Source: Ferranicluibacter rubi
GTDB lineage: Bacteria; Pseudomonadota; Alphaproteobacteria; Rhizobiales; Rhizobiaceae
Assembly: GCF_011603255.1 (NCBI RefSeq)
Contig: NZ_JAANCM010000004.1
Coordinates: 401,789-465,788, forward strand
DNA: 64,000 nt
Direction: 5' to 3'
Below, one piece after another: positions 31,101 to 39,486 of this stretch. Position 1 is the first letter of the stretch. Every line of letters begins with the position of its first letter. The notes beneath the pieces are model-generated. The model worked only from the letters and a program-made list of their open reading frames with translations. It did no database searches and was not told where the DNA came from. Made by a program: the position numbers and the translations under genes.

Positions 31101-31365
31101 CGCTATCGTCGTCCGTCTCCCCCAGCGCCCGGATGACCGGCAGAATGGCCGAGCGGGCGCCGAGGCAATCCACGAACTCCGAGCGCAGCACGCGCGCCGC
31201 GCGCCGCGTCGGCACGAAGATCGTCACGCCCGCAAGCGACAGCGGATCAGCCGGATCGTAGCGGTAGTCGGGCACGATCGTGCCGTCGCAGATCGCATGG
31301 ACGAGCGTCTTCAGAAAGGGCACGCCGGCCGGGATGGTGAAGACGTTCTGTCGTGCGGGCGTCAT
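28177..31365 (-). CDS. addB: Double-strand break repair protein AddB
   Basis: AddB pairs with AddA; its helicase domain is degenerate and in other bacteria serves for Chi recognition, while its C-terminal nuclease cuts one strand. The 1062-residue protein begins MTPARQNVFTIPAGVPFLK, has IFVPTRRAARVLRSEFV near the N-terminus and the nuclease motif VIVDYKTGANPSVKE in the C-terminal quarter, with LELEAAALKAG-like family sequence after it. The start follows AGGGAAG and lies 11 bp after the murU stop. Together murU-addB-addA form a close minus-strand run. Confidence 0.95.
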   Translation of the reverse strand: MTPARQNVFTIPAGVPFLKTLVHAICDGTIVPDYRYDPADPLSLAGVTIFVPTRRAARVLRSEFVDCLGARSAILPVIRALGETDDDSGFFDAEMPAVLDLAPPLTGPARLIELSRLILAWRNTLPRIVTELHGESPLIAPASPADALWLARNLVQIIDDIETEDLDWESLGALDASNYAQWWTLTLEFLQIASQFWPARLAELSRSSPARHRNAILEAESHRIAAGAIDGPVIIAGSTGSIPATARLILAVQKLSQGAIVLPGLDETMTEADWSLIDPPPVDAAHRDDSASRSHPQYGFVRLLRRMGIARTEVVSIGTVDTDLADRAETLSHAFLPVEATSSWDAVRRSLDARRVEAAFCDAALIEAVNEREEATAIALSLRLALQKDEECQAALITPDRDLARRVAAELQRFGIEADDSAGTPLASTPQGTLLRLMLDVTLRPGDPVAITTLLKHPLALFGVSPERFRPAATLLELLALRGGTVPADIADLRPLLDEAAVRRRADRHAPEWLAKVTDADIEDARFVAGAIATAVEPLVAMLVRRRKGAGGFSTSLTLSDWAERTGRALEGVAMTETGDLGALWSGEAGAALADLLRAVIEVDGQIEADGGQWCEAVEALMAGSAVKPRAMRHPRVFIFGALEARLQSVDLVVLGGMNEGTWPGQTANDPFLSRSMKTGIGLEPPERRIGQLAHDLQMACGTRRLVFSRSLRKGATPTVASRWLQRLLAVGGKDLGQRLRENGRDRLRYAALLDARPDTPLARRPEPKPDFALQPRRYSFSEVGRLRRDPYSIYARRILRLQPVDGFNADPGAAERGTIYHAIVERFAKSEVDPASPEAQAVMQQLIDAAFNEQRLPVHIDVIWRPRFAAVGREFINWEMSRKDGIRQSFLERYAKFQVDVADIELTGIADRIDIGPDGEAVIVDYKTGANPSVKEARALLDPQLPLEAAALKAGAFDTVGRRHPASLLYVRLKPGDQFKVDEVNNEGRARGDVEPKTADMLADESLAQFTGLLRALQSGQRGFASRVIVQKEKSYGGEYDHLARVAEWSTADGEEETGDA

Positions 31366-31376
31366 GGTTTCTTCCC

Positions 31377-32105
31377 TCAGGCGCGTTCCGCCAGCCGCGC
31401 AAACTGCGCTTCGGCCATGCCGATCGCATCCGGCGTACCCACGGTGATCCATTCGCCTTCGAGCATCAGACCGTAGAGACGTCCGGCCGCGATCGCCTTG
31501 TCGAAATAGATGTTGAGATTGAAGGCGTCTTTCGGCGCATCGTCGAACAGTGTGCTCATCATGGCGATGGCACCGGCATAGACGACGGGCTGCGGCAGTC
31601 CTTCGGCGTAGCGCACGAGTTGCCCGTCGGCCTGAAGCGAGAAATCTTTCTTGCCGTCATGTCCGGTCGTCCGGTCGAGATCGACGCAAAGCAGCAGCAT
31701 GTCCATGCGGGCGGGATCGAATGTCTCCGCAAGCCGGGCCAGATTGCTGCGCCCTTCCGGCTCGCCGATCCAGAAGAGGTCCGCATTCATGACCAGCACC
31801 GGGCCGGGATCGAGATGTGCCAGCCCCTTGGCGAGGCCTCCGCCCGAATTCATCAGGGCCGCGCGCTCGTCGGATATCCGGATCGCCGGTGCCGCGCGGG
31901 CATGGAGATGCGCTTCCATGCGATCGGCGAAATGGTGCACGTTGACGGCCACCGTCTTGATGCCCGCAGCCACCAGAAGATCGAGCACATGGTCGATCAT
32001 CGGCTTGCCGGCAATCGGCACCAGCGGCTTCGGCATCGTGTCGGTGATGGGACGCAGGCGCGTGCCGAGCCCTGCGGCCAGCACCATGGCATTTTCAATG
32101 AGCAT
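31377..32105 (-). CDS. murU: MurU-type sugar-1-phosphate nucleotidyltransferase
   Basis: MurU makes UDP-MurNAc from MurNAc-1-phosphate in a peptidoglycan salvage route; the kinase partner is AmgK. The 242-residue protein has the nucleotidyltransferase signature MVLAAGLGTRLRPITDTMPK, then PLVPIAGKPMIDHVLDLL, NSGGGLAKGL, the metal Asp in VLVMNADLFW, and WITVGTPDAIGMAEAQ. Length and motifs fit MurU better than the longer RfbA/GalU types. The kinase-like amgK fusion lies 12 kb away on the other strand, although the two genes are normally side by side. An alternative is a mannose-1-phosphate guanylyltransferase-like enzyme; the activity is inferred. Confidence 0.8.
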   Translation of the reverse strand: MLIENAMVLAAGLGTRLRPITDTMPKPLVPIAGKPMIDHVLDLLVAAGIKTVAVNVHHFADRMEAHLHARAAPAIRISDERAALMNSGGGLAKGLAHLDPGPVLVMNADLFWIGEPEGRSNLARLAETFDPARMDMLLLCVDLDRTTGHDGKKDFSLQADGQLVRYAEGLPQPVVYAGAIAMMSTLFDDAPKDAFNLNIYFDKAIAAGRLYGLMLEGEWITVGTPDAIGMAEAQFARLAERA

Positions 32106-32220
32106 GTCGCCCTTTCCTTGATTGGCGCCTTGATTCGCGATCGAAGCCTCGCATCATTTCCGAAACGCGGCCGGGTTCAACAACGGATGCCGTGTGGGAT
32201 GTCATGTCGCCGGAGCCTTC

Positions 32221-32868
32221 TCAAGGGGTGACGCGCCGAAGCGTCAGGTTGATACGGCCGCCATTCTTCAGAAGCGTCGATGTCGCGGGGTAGATCCGGT
32301 CGACGCCATGAAAGGCGAGCCGGCTTTCGCCGCCGAGAACCACGATGTCGCCGCTCGACAGCTTGAAGGAGACCGTCCGGTCGTTGCGCTCGCGCCCGCC
32401 GACGCGAAACAGGCAGGCATCGCCGAGCGACACAGAGACGACCGGTGTCTGCAGATCCTGCTCGTCCTTGTCCTGATGCAGCCCCATCCGCGCGGTTTCC
32501 GCATAGAAATTGACGAGGCAAGCCTGTGGCGGCTTGTATGCACCGGCAACCGTCTGCCAGAGATCGAGCAGGCTTTGCGGAATGGCGGGCCATGGCTCCT
32601 GGCTTACGGGATGCTGAGGTTGATAGCGATACCCGAGAGCCTTGTCCGTGACCCAGCCGAGCGTGCCGCAATTCGTCATCCGCACCGACAGGTCCTTGCC
32701 GGTCTTCGGCATGGCCGGGCGATAGAGCGGGGCCGCGGCAACGACGGCTCGGATCTCCTCGACAAGGGCTTCCTGCCGATCGCGATCGAGAAAGCCGGGA
32801 ATATGGCGGAAGCCTTTCGGCAGGACCAGCATGGCCTCCTCCTGTTCGCGTTGCTGCCAGTCGTTCAT
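32221..32868 (-). CDS. alkB: AlkB-type 2-oxoglutarate/Fe(II) dioxygenase
   Basis: AlkB removes methyl groups from damaged bases in DNA or RNA by oxidation. The 215-residue protein has the metal site LHQDKDEQDL (His131, Asp133) and FHGVDRIYP (His187), and the 2-oxoglutarate-binding arginines in GGRINLTLRRV at the C-terminus. RMTNCGTLGWVTDKALGYRY, quoted by region, is the substrate-binding part typical of bacterial AlkB. The gene is separated from arfB by about 80 bp on the same strand. The region upstream of murU at 32106-32220 carries no gene. Alkylation repair is the family role; substrate is untested. Confidence 0.92.
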   Translation of the reverse strand: MNDWQQREQEEAMLVLPKGFRHIPGFLDRDRQEALVEEIRAVVAAAPLYRPAMPKTGKDLSVRMTNCGTLGWVTDKALGYRYQPQHPVSQEPWPAIPQSLLDLWQTVAGAYKPPQACLVNFYAETARMGLHQDKDEQDLQTPVVSVSLGDACLFRVGGRERNDRTVSFKLSSGDIVVLGGESRLAFHGVDRIYPATSTLLKNGGRINLTLRRVTP

Positions 32869-32951
32869 GGCAAGGTTCTTTGCCGGATTCCGACCGCGAC
32901 GTTTACCGGTTCGAGTGTTGCATTGGCATCCTGCCCGGCGATCGCATTCAT

Positions 32952-33386
32952 CTATTCGCCATCCGGGCGGCCACGCATCTTCTTGACCTCTCCGCGTCCG
33001 CTCTTCGCCTTCAGGCGGCGCTCCACCGAGCCGCGGGTCGGCTTGGTCTTGCGGCGGGGCGGCGGGGGCGGTTCGGCGGCTTTGAGGATCAGCGCCTTCA
33101 GCCGCTCGCGCGCGTCCTCGCGATTGCGATCCTGGCTGCGGAAGCTGTTCGCCTCGATCATCAGCACGCCCTCTTTCGAGACCCTGCGACCGGCAAGGCC
33201 GATCGCGATGTCGCGGATGCGCTCGGGCAGGGAAGGGGACGCCGCAATATTGAAGAACAGCTGGACGGCGGTCGCGACCTTGTTGACGTTCTGCCCGCCA
33301 GGGCCGCCCGCCAGCACGAACTGCTCGCTCAGTTCCCAGCCGGCAATGACGATCCGGTCGTTGATATAGAGGGGGTCGCTTGCCAT
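32952..33386 (-). CDS. arfB: Peptidyl-tRNA hydrolase ArfB (YaeJ)
   Basis: ArfB enters the empty A site of stalled ribosomes and releases the peptide, as a back-up to tmRNA. The 144-residue protein has the release-factor GGQ motif in LAGGPGGQNVNKVATAV (residues 26-42) and a long basic C-terminal tail (RRKTKPTRGSVERRLKAK) which in the family occupies the mRNA channel. ATG at 33386 is chosen as the family start; the longer open frame upstream runs into the pckA terminator. It is located between pckA and the alkB-like gene, both on the same strand. Confidence 0.93.
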   Translation of the reverse strand: MASDPLYINDRIVIAGWELSEQFVLAGGPGGQNVNKVATAVQLFFNIAASPSLPERIRDIAIGLAGRRVSKEGVLMIEANSFRSQDRNREDARERLKALILKAAEPPPPPRRKTKPTRGSVERRLKAKSGRGEVKKMRGRPDGE

Positions 33387-33509
33387 GCCGTTGCCTTTCG
33401 TTCCCTGTTTATTCCAGCTTGGCGTGCTTTGCCAAGAGAGCAATTCCAGCAAAAGTGCACAGCGGTTTTGCTGAAATTGCGGGAAGACAAAAAGATAGGC
33501 CGAAAGACA

Positions 33510-33539
33510 AAACCCGGCGCTGTTACCAGCGCCGGGTTT
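33510..33539 (-). terminator. Rho-independent terminator after pckA
   Basis: On the minus strand AAACCCGGCGCT pairs perfectly with AGCGCCGGGTTT over 12 bp around a 6-base loop, followed by TGTCTTT. It lies about 40 bp past the pckA stop and abuts a parS-like sequence. Confidence 0.88.
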
Positions 33540-33550
33540 CACGTGAAATC
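33535..33550. other. parS-like sequence after pckA
   Basis: GGTTTCACGTGAAATC matches the parS consensus at 13 of 16 positions, with a perfect 12-base core TTTCACGTGAAA. It shares bases with the terminator stem. It is about 30 kb from oriC, within the range in which secondary ParB sites are found. Confidence 0.45.
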
Positions 33551-33576
33551 ATCGATCAGGCGTTTCTGCCTGAGAC

Positions 33577-35187
33577 CTACTCCGCAGCGATGGCCAATCC
33601 CGGTGCCGCATCGCGGACGCCGCCATCGACGTGACTCTCGAACTTGGTGAAGTTCGCCACGAACATGTTGGCAAGCTTGCTGGCCTGCGCGTCATAGGCG
33701 GCACCGTCCGCCCAGGTCGAGCGCGGATCGAGAATACCGCCCTCGATACCGGCGACTTCGACCGGCACCGCGAAGCCGAAATTGGCATCGGCGCGGAATT
33801 CGGTCTCGGCCAGCGAGCCGTCGAGCGCTGCGGCGAGCAGAGCGCGGGTCGCCTTGATGGGCATGCGGCGGCCCGTACCGTAGGCACCACCGGTCCAGCC
33901 GGTGTTGACGAGCCAGCAGGTGACGCCGTGTTCGGCGATCAGTTCGCGCAGCAGGTTGCCGTATTCGCTCGGATGCCGCGGCATGAAAGGCGCGCCGAAG
34001 CAGGTCGAAAAGGTGGCTTCCGGTTCGGTCACGCCCTTTTCCGTGCCGGCGACCTTGGCGGTGTAGCCGGACAGGAAGTGATACATGGCTTGGTCGGCGG
34101 TCAGCTTGGCGATCGGCGGCATCACGCCGAAGGCATCTGCCGTCAGCATGATGATCGTTTTGGGATGACCGGCCGTGCCCGTGGCGCTGGCATTGGGAAT
34201 GAAGTCCAGCGGGTAGGCGCAGCGGGTGTTCTCGGTCAGCGAGCCGTCGTCGAAGTTGGGAACCCGGTTTTCATCGAGGATGACGTTTTCGAGGACGGTG
34301 CCGAAACGCTTCGTGGTCGCGAAGATTTCCGGCTCGGCTTCGGCCGAAAGACGGATCGTCTTGGCATAGCAGCCGCCTTCGAAGTTGAAGATGCCGTCCT
34401 TGCCCCAGCCATGCTCGTCGTCGCCGATCAGCGTGCGCTTCGGATCGGCCGACAGCGTGGTCTTGCCGGTGCCGGAAAGGCCGAAGAACACGGCGGAATC
34501 GCCGGCCGGACCGACGTTCGCCGAGCAGTGCATCGGCATGACGCCCTTTTCCGGCAGAAGGTAGTTGAGCGCCGTGAACACCGACTTCTTCATTTCGCCG
34601 GCATAGGACGTGCCGCCGATCAGAACGAGGCCGTTGACGAGATCGCAGGCGATGACGGTTTCCGTCCGGCAGCCGTGACGGGCCGGGTCGGCGCGGAAAT
34701 GCGGCAGGTCGATGATCGTCAGCTTCGGCGCGAACGTCGTCAGGCTCTCGCGATCCGGGCGGATCAGGAGGTTGCGGATGAAGAGGGAGTGCCAGGCGAA
34801 CTCGGTGATGACGCGGGTCGGCAGGGCGTTGTCGCTATCGGCGCCGCCGATCAGGTCCTGCACATAGAGCGAACGGCCACGGGCATGGTCGAGCATGTCG
34901 TTGCACAGCGTTTCGAAATGCGCGGGCGACATTTCCTTGTTGTTGTCCCACCAGATCTGGTCGGTCGTCGTCGCATCGCGAACGACGAATTTGTCCTTGG
35001 CGGAGCGGCCCGTGTGCTGGCCGGTGAGCGCACGAAGCGCGCCGTCCGCCGTGACCTGTGCTTCGCCGAGCCGCAACGATTCCTCGTAAAGCTCTGCCGG
35101 TGTCAGGTTGTAACGGACAGCGACAAGGTCTTCAAAACCGAGTGCAGCGATTCCGAGATCCGGATTGCGAATGCCAAATTCTTCCAT
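33577..35187 (-). CDS. pckA: Phosphoenolpyruvate carboxykinase (ATP)
   Basis: PckA converts oxaloacetate and ATP to PEP and CO2, the first step of gluconeogenesis from organic acids such as the C4-dicarboxylates used by rhizobia. The 536-residue protein has [20 protein letters not shown] by region, the P-loop [41 protein letters not shown] (metal and substrate site, in parts), and [21 protein letters not shown] at 35187 is preferred to an upstream in-frame start; GGGGAGCAGC precedes it. The upstream region carries two LacI-type operator-like sequences, consistent with known PckR control. Confidence 0.97.
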   Translation of the reverse strand: MEEFGIRNPDLGIAALGFEDLVAVRYNLTPAELYEESLRLGEAQVTADGALRALTGQHTGRSAKDKFVVRDATTTDQIWWDNNKEMSPAHFETLCNDMLDHARGRSLYVQDLIGGADSDNALPTRVITEFAWHSLFIRNLLIRPDRESLTTFAPKLTIIDLPHFRADPARHGCRTETVIACDLVNGLVLIGGTSYAGEMKKSVFTALNYLLPEKGVMPMHCSANVGPAGDSAVFFGLSGTGKTTLSADPKRTLIGDDEHGWGKDGIFNFEGGCYAKTIRLSAEAEPEIFATTKRFGTVLENVILDENRVPNFDDGSLTENTRCAYPLDFIPNASATGTAGHPKTIIMLTADAFGVMPPIAKLTADQAMYHFLSGYTAKVAGTEKGVTEPEATFSTCFGAPFMPRHPSEYGNLLRELIAEHGVTCWLVNTGWTGGAYGTGRRMPIKATRALLAAALDGSLAETEFRADANFGFAVPVEVAGIEGGILDPRSTWADGAAYDAQASKLANMFVANFTKFESHVDGGVRDAAPGLAIAAE

Positions 35188-35284
35188 GAGCGCTGCTCCC
35201 CTGCGTTGTATCGATTGCCCAACATTAGCCGGAGTTACAGAAAACGCAAGATAGCACCAGGAAAAAGACAATAAATTCAATATA

Positions 35285-35328
35285 TTAATCGATTTAAAGG
35301 AAATTGTTCAATGTTCAATCGGTTTAAA
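35285..35328 (-). promoter_or_regulatory. Paired LacI-type operator-like sites upstream of pckA
   Basis: TTAATCGATTTAAA (35285-35298) and TTCAATCGGTTTAAA (35314-35328) share the pattern AATCGRTTTAAA with the central CG typical of LacI/GalR operators. Their centres are 30 bp apart, close to three helical turns. pckA in Sinorhizobium is controlled by the LacI-family protein PckR, so these are candidates for its sites. The surrounding gap (35188-35573, 386 bp) between pckA and chvI is very AT-rich around 35260-35345 and must hold both divergent promoters; no gene is seen. Confidence 0.45.
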
Positions 35329-35573
35329 TTCGCAATTGAAAATCTTGGAGGAGGCCGCTGCCAGGCCATTCATCCACGATTGTGCTTCCCGGTGACGTTT
35401 TCGCTTCGCCACAATTTGTTCCACCTTTATACTCATGAACGCGCGCCGGCCCTGGCAGATCTCCGTATCGGGAGGTCTGTCTGTCCGGGCCGGCCTCTGT
35501 CGATGATGTCCCGTTTCCTGCTGGAGATGAGACCGAGGAGAGAAGGCGCGAAGATATGATGGAGCGGAATACG

Positions 35574-36305
35574 ATGCAGACCATTGCACTTGTCGATGAC
35601 GACCGGAACATCCTGACATCGGTTTCGATCGCGCTGGAAGCCGAAGGCTATAAGGTCGAGACCTATACGGATGGCGCCTCCGCGCTCGACGGGCTTCTGG
35701 CCCGGCCGCCGCAGCTCGCGATCTTCGATATCAAGATGCCGCGCATGGACGGAATGGAACTCCTGCGCCGCCTGCGGCAGAAGTCGGATATTCCCGTCAT
35801 CTTCCTGACCTCGAAGGACGAGGAAATCGACGAGCTCTTTGGCCTGAAGATGGGCGCCGACGATTTCATCACCAAGCCTTTCTCCCAGCGCCTGCTGGTC
35901 GAGCGCGTCAAGGCGATCCTGCGCCGCTCCGCCAACCGGGAGGCCGCGGCGGCTGCCGGTCCCGCCGGACTGCAGAAGATGAAGGACGACATCCAGGCCC
36001 GCTCTCTGGAACGCGGCCAGCTGTCGATGGACCAGGAGCGCCACACCTGCACCTGGAAGAATGAGCCGGTGACGCTGACGGTGACCGAGTTCCTGATCCT
36101 GCATTCGCTCGCCCAGCGACCCGGCGTCGTGAAAAGCCGCGACTCCCTGATGGATGCCGCCTACGACGAGCAGGTCTATGTGGACGACCGCACCATCGAC
36201 AGCCACATCAAGCGGCTGCGCAAGAAGTTCAAGATGGTCGACAACGACTTCGATATGATCGAAACCCTGTATGGCGTCGGTTACCGGTTCCGCGAATCGG
36301 CCTGA
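35574..36305 (+). CDS. chvI: Response regulator ChvI
   Basis: ChvI is the DNA-binding partner of sensor ChvG (ExoS) and controls acid response, exopolysaccharide, motility and host interaction in Rhizobiaceae. The 243-residue protein has a receiver domain beginning [17 protein letters not shown] with Asp52 in [12 protein letters not shown], the switch Lys in [10 protein letters not shown], and an OmpR-type winged helix with [16 protein letters not shown] and [11 protein letters not shown] at the end. ATG at 35574 is chosen as it matches known ChvI proteins and has GGAG nearby; a start 18 bases earlier is possible. chvG follows after 43 bp. Confidence 0.97.
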   Translation: MQTIALVDDDRNILTSVSIALEAEGYKVETYTDGASALDGLLARPPQLAIFDIKMPRMDGMELLRRLRQKSDIPVIFLTSKDEEIDELFGLKMGADDFITKPFSQRLLVERVKAILRRSANREAAAAAGPAGLQKMKDDIQARSLERGQLSMDQERHTCTWKNEPVTLTVTEFLILHSLAQRPGVVKSRDSLMDAAYDEQVYVDDRTIDSHIKRLRKKFKMVDNDFDMIETLYGVGYRFRESA

Positions 36306-36348
36306 GGCCTTGAACATCAAGACGAGCGGGAGAGGCTGAGCGTCCGAC

Positions 36349-38130
36349 GTGGCTGATATCACGAGGCATGCGGCGATCGAGGAAGCGGACGGAGCCTATC
36401 GCTCCGGCCGACGCTGGGCGCATCCCTTCACGCTGATCCGCCGCATCTTCGGCAATGCCGTCTTTTCCAGCCTCACGCGCCGCATCCTGTTCTTCAATCT
36501 GGTGGCGCTCGTCGTTCTCGTCGGCGGCATCATGTATCTCAACCAGTTCCGCGAGGGGCTGATCGATGCGCGCGTCGAAAGCCTGCTGACGCAGGGCGAG
36601 ATCATCGCGGGCGCAATCGCCGCCTCGGCCTCGGTCGATACGAACTCCATCACCATCGACCCGGAAAAGCTGCTCGAGCTGCAGGCCGGGCAGAGCATCA
36701 CACCGCTGCCGCGCGACGAAGACCTCGAATTCCCGATCACGCAGGAGCGCGTGGCACCTGTGCTGCGGCGGCTGATTTCGCCCACCCGCACCCGTGCCCG
36801 TCTTTTCGATGCGGATGCCGACCTGCTGCTCGACAGCCGCCACCTCTATACCGGCGGCCAGGTGCTGCGCTTCGACCTGCCGCCCATCGAGCCCGAAAAC
36901 CAGACGCTGACCGCCAAGCTCAACACCTGGTACAATCGCATGCTCCAGCCGGGCAACCTGCCGCTCTACAAGGAGCCGCCGGGCGGCAATGGGTCGATCT
37001 ATCCGGAAGTCATGAATGCGCTGACGGGCGTGCGCGGCGCGGTGGTGCGCGTGACGGAACAGGGCGAACTCATCGTTTCCGTCGCCGTCCCCGTGCAGCG
37101 CTTCCGGGCCGTGCTCGGCGTGCTGCTTCTCTCCACGCAGGCCGGCGATATCGACAAGATCGTCCATGCCGAGCGGCTGGCGATCATCCGGGTGTTCGGC
37201 GTCGCCGCCCTCGTCAACGTCATCCTGTCGCTGCTCCTGTCGAGCACCATCGCCAATCCGCTGCGCCGCCTGTCGGCCGCCGCCATCCGAGTGCGCCGCG
37301 GCAGCGCCAAGGAGCGGCAGGAGATCCCCGACTTCTCCTCCCGCCAGGACGAGATCGGCAACCTCTCGGTGGCGCTGCGTGACATGACCGGCGCGCTCTA
37401 CGACCGCATCGCGGCCATCGAGAATTTTGCCGCCGATGTGAGCCATGAACTCAAGAACCCGCTGACCTCTCTGCGCAGTGCTGTCGAGACCCTGCCGCTC
37501 GCCCGCACCGACGAATCCAAGAAACGGCTGATGGATGTCATCCAGCACGACGTGCGCCGGCTCGACCGCCTGATCAGCGATATCTCCGACGCCTCGCGGC
37601 TGGATGCCGAGCTTGCCCGCAGCGATGCGCGCGGGGTCGATCTCGAAAAGCTGCTTGGCGATCTCGTCGATATCTCGCGCCAGGTCCGCAACAAGAAGAA
37701 GACGGTGCTGCTCAACTTCGTCGTCGAGCGGAAAGACAACCCGAAGGCGCGCTTCGATGTCAGCGGCTATGAGCTGCGCATCGGGCAGATCATCACCAAC
37801 CTCATCGAGAACGCCCGGTCCTTCGTGCCGGAAGAGGGCGGGCATATCATCGTGCGCCTGACGCGCAACCGCACGCGCTGCGTCGTCTATGTCGAGGACA
37901 ACGGCCCGGGCATTCAGGCCGAGGATATCGACCGTATCTTCGAACGCTTCTACACGGACCGGCCGGATGGCGAGGATTTCGGGCAGAACTCCGGCCTCGG
38001 CCTCTCGATCTCGCGGCAGATCGCCGAAGCGCATGGCGGCACGCTGCGGGCCGAAAACATGACGGATGCGCAGGGCGCGATCACCGGCGCGCGCTTCATC
38101 CTGTCGCTGCCCGTCGGCGAGGCGGCGTGA
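36349..38130 (+). CDS. chvG: Sensor histidine kinase ChvG (ExoS)
   Basis: ChvG senses envelope or acid stress and phosphorylates ChvI; its periplasmic inhibitor in relatives is ExoR. The 593-residue protein starts from GTG. It has a first membrane segment at about residues 44-66 (ILFFNLVALVVLVGGIMYL), a periplasmic domain of about 210 residues, a second segment near 278-300 (FGVAALVNVILSLLLSS), a HAMP linker, the H-box FAADVSHELKNPLTSLRSA with His366, and ATPase motifs LIENARSF, VEDNGPGI and GLGLSISRQIAEAHGG. It overlaps hprK by GTGA, tying the sensor to the PTS genes. Confidence 0.96.
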   Translation: MADITRHAAIEEADGAYRSGRRWAHPFTLIRRIFGNAVFSSLTRRILFFNLVALVVLVGGIMYLNQFREGLIDARVESLLTQGEIIAGAIAASASVDTNSITIDPEKLLELQAGQSITPLPRDEDLEFPITQERVAPVLRRLISPTRTRARLFDADADLLLDSRHLYTGGQVLRFDLPPIEPENQTLTAKLNTWYNRMLQPGNLPLYKEPPGGNGSIYPEVMNALTGVRGAVVRVTEQGELIVSVAVPVQRFRAVLGVLLLSTQAGDIDKIVHAERLAIIRVFGVAALVNVILSLLLSSTIANPLRRLSAAAIRVRRGSAKERQEIPDFSSRQDEIGNLSVALRDMTGALYDRIAAIENFAADVSHELKNPLTSLRSAVETLPLARTDESKKRLMDVIQHDVRRLDRLISDISDASRLDAELARSDARGVDLEKLLGDLVDISRQVRNKKKTVLLNFVVERKDNPKARFDVSGYELRIGQIITNLIENARSFVPEEGGHIIVRLTRNRTRCVVYVEDNGPGIQAEDIDRIFERFYTDRPDGEDFGQNSGLGLSISRQIAEAHGGTLRAENMTDAQGAITGARFILSLPVGEAA

Positions 38131-38615
38131 GCCTGAGGCAAGATGCAACGGGCCATGGTTCCCCAGCCGATGACGAGGCCGCGCCCCGCAACATCCACGC
38201 GACGGCCATCGTCCTTGGCACACTCGGCTATCTTTTTGTCGGCCCCTCCGGCACGGGCAAGACCAGTGCCGCCCTTGCCTGTCTCTCGTCTGCCGCCCGC
38301 CGCGGCTGGAATGCGGCGCTCGTTTCCGACGATCAGGTTCTCGTCAGCCTGCGGAGCGGCCGCCTCGTCGCCCGCGCCCCGGTAACCATTGCGGGCCTCG
38401 CGGAGTTGCGCGGCGTCGGGCCCATCCCGGTTCGCACGGTCAAAGCTGCCATCCTGTCCTACGCCGTCCTGCCCGTTGCCCCGCCATTCGACATGCGGGT
38501 CGCACCGGAGGCCGAGACGTGGGACGTCGGCCCGGTCGCACTCCCCTTGCTGCGGCTTCCGCTCCTTCCCGGGCTTGACCCGCTGGATGCACTCAGCCGT
38601 TTTTCGGCTCTTTGA
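38127..38615 (+). CDS. hprK: HPr kinase/phosphorylase, short alphaproteobacterial type
   Basis: HprK phosphorylates the regulatory serine of HPr. The 162-residue protein is about half the length of the Gram-positive enzyme and consists of the C-terminal catalytic domain only, as is usual in alphaproteobacteria. The P-loop GPSGTGKTSAALACL is at about residues 39-53, followed by LVSDDQVLVSLRSGRLVARA. The start is GTG, overlapping the chvG stop codon as GTGA. HPr (ptsH) and an EIIA of the mannose family lie just downstream. Whether it retains the phosphorylase activity cannot be judged here. Confidence 0.9.
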   Translation: MSLRQDATGHGSPADDEAAPRNIHATAIVLGTLGYLFVGPSGTGKTSAALACLSSAARRGWNAALVSDDQVLVSLRSGRLVARAPVTIAGLAELRGVGPIPVRTVKAAILSYAVLPVAPPFDMRVAPEAETWDVGPVALPLLRLPLLPGLDPLDALSRFSAL

Positions 38616-38788
38616 AATGTCGCAGTCTGCACAGTTTTTGCTCATGTGATCCGTGTTTTAGGATTTTTGACTTGCACTCCGGCATTTCCTCGCCAAGATG
38701 ACCGCCCCAAGGCGGAATGAAATTGTTGCATTGCGGCATGGCATGGCTATCGTCCGCCGAAGGGAAAAGGCAGTTGGAGCAAAGACAC

Positions 38789-39190
38789 ATGATCGGACTT
38801 GTGCTTGTCACGCACGGCAAGCTGGCTGAAGAGTTTCGTCATGCGCTCGAACACGTCGTAGGGCCGCAGAAATTCATCGAGACCGTCTGTATCGGGCCCG
38901 AAGACGATATGGACCAGCGGCGTCAGGATATCCTGACCGCCGTCATCGCCGCCAACGAGGGCAGCGGCGTCATCATTCTCACCGACATGTTCGGCGGCAC
39001 GCCGTCCAATCTCGCCATCTCCGTCATGCAGAGCGGAACCGTCGAGGTTATCGCCGGCGTCAACCTGCCCATGCTGATCAAGCTGGCCGGCGTGCGTGGC
39101 GAGAGCGACATGGACAAGGCGCTGGTCGAGGCATCCGAAGCCGGGCGCAAATACATCAACGTCGCTAGCCGCGTTCTCAGCGGCAAATAA
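38789..39190 (+). CDS. manX: PTS EIIA component, mannose/ManX type
   Basis: The 133-residue protein is an EIIA domain of the mannose family, with the phospho-accepting His in MIGLVLVTHGKLAEEF (His9) and the conserved ILTDMFGGTPSNLAIS loop. In rhizobia this EIIA has no matching sugar permease and is thought to regulate carbon, nitrogen or envelope functions through its phosphorylation state. ATG at 38789 is chosen for its match to the family and the GGAG upstream; the preceding 170 bp after hprK contain no recognisable gene. ptsH follows after 15 bp. Confidence 0.94.
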   Translation: MIGLVLVTHGKLAEEFRHALEHVVGPQKFIETVCIGPEDDMDQRRQDILTAVIAANEGSGVIILTDMFGGTPSNLAISVMQSGTVEVIAGVNLPMLIKLAGVRGESDMDKALVEASEAGRKYINVASRVLSGK

Positions 39191-39205
39191 CGGACGCATT
39201 CCTTC

Positions 39206-39478
39206 ATGACCCTGTCGCGGGACCTCCAGATCATTAACAAGCGCGGTCTCCATGCGCGCGCCTCCGCCAAATTCGTGCAGACGGTGGAGGCCTACGATGC
39301 CGATATACATGTGACGAAGGACGGCATGACCGTCGGCGGGCTCTCGATCATGGGCCTGATGATGCTCGCTGCCAGCACCGGCAGCTCGATTGCCGTCACC
39401 GCAAGCGGCAACCAGGCGCAAGAAGCGCTGGAGGCGCTCGACGCACTGGTCAAAGACCGTTTCGGCGAGGAAATGTAG
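39206..39478 (+). CDS. ptsH: PTS phosphocarrier protein HPr
   Basis: The 90-residue HPr has the active-site histidine in INKRGLHARASAKFV (His16) and the regulatory serine in VGGLSIMGLMMLAAS (Ser47), the target of HprK. It receives phosphate from EI(Ntr) or another enzyme I, encoded elsewhere, and passes it to the EIIA just upstream. The gene ends the chvI-chvG-hprK-manX-ptsH run; the next gene, ahcY, has its own upstream region with a strong palindrome starting 9 bp past this stop. Confidence 0.95.
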   Translation: MTLSRDLQIINKRGLHARASAKFVQTVEAYDADIHVTKDGMTVGGLSIMGLMMLAASTGSSIAVTASGNQAQEALEALDALVKDRFGEEM

Positions 39479-39486
39479 GCATATAA

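Noticed and set aside
36229..38223. A 664-codon minus-strand open frame opposite chvG
   Set aside because: It covers the ChvG kinase motifs in antisense and shows no family sequence.
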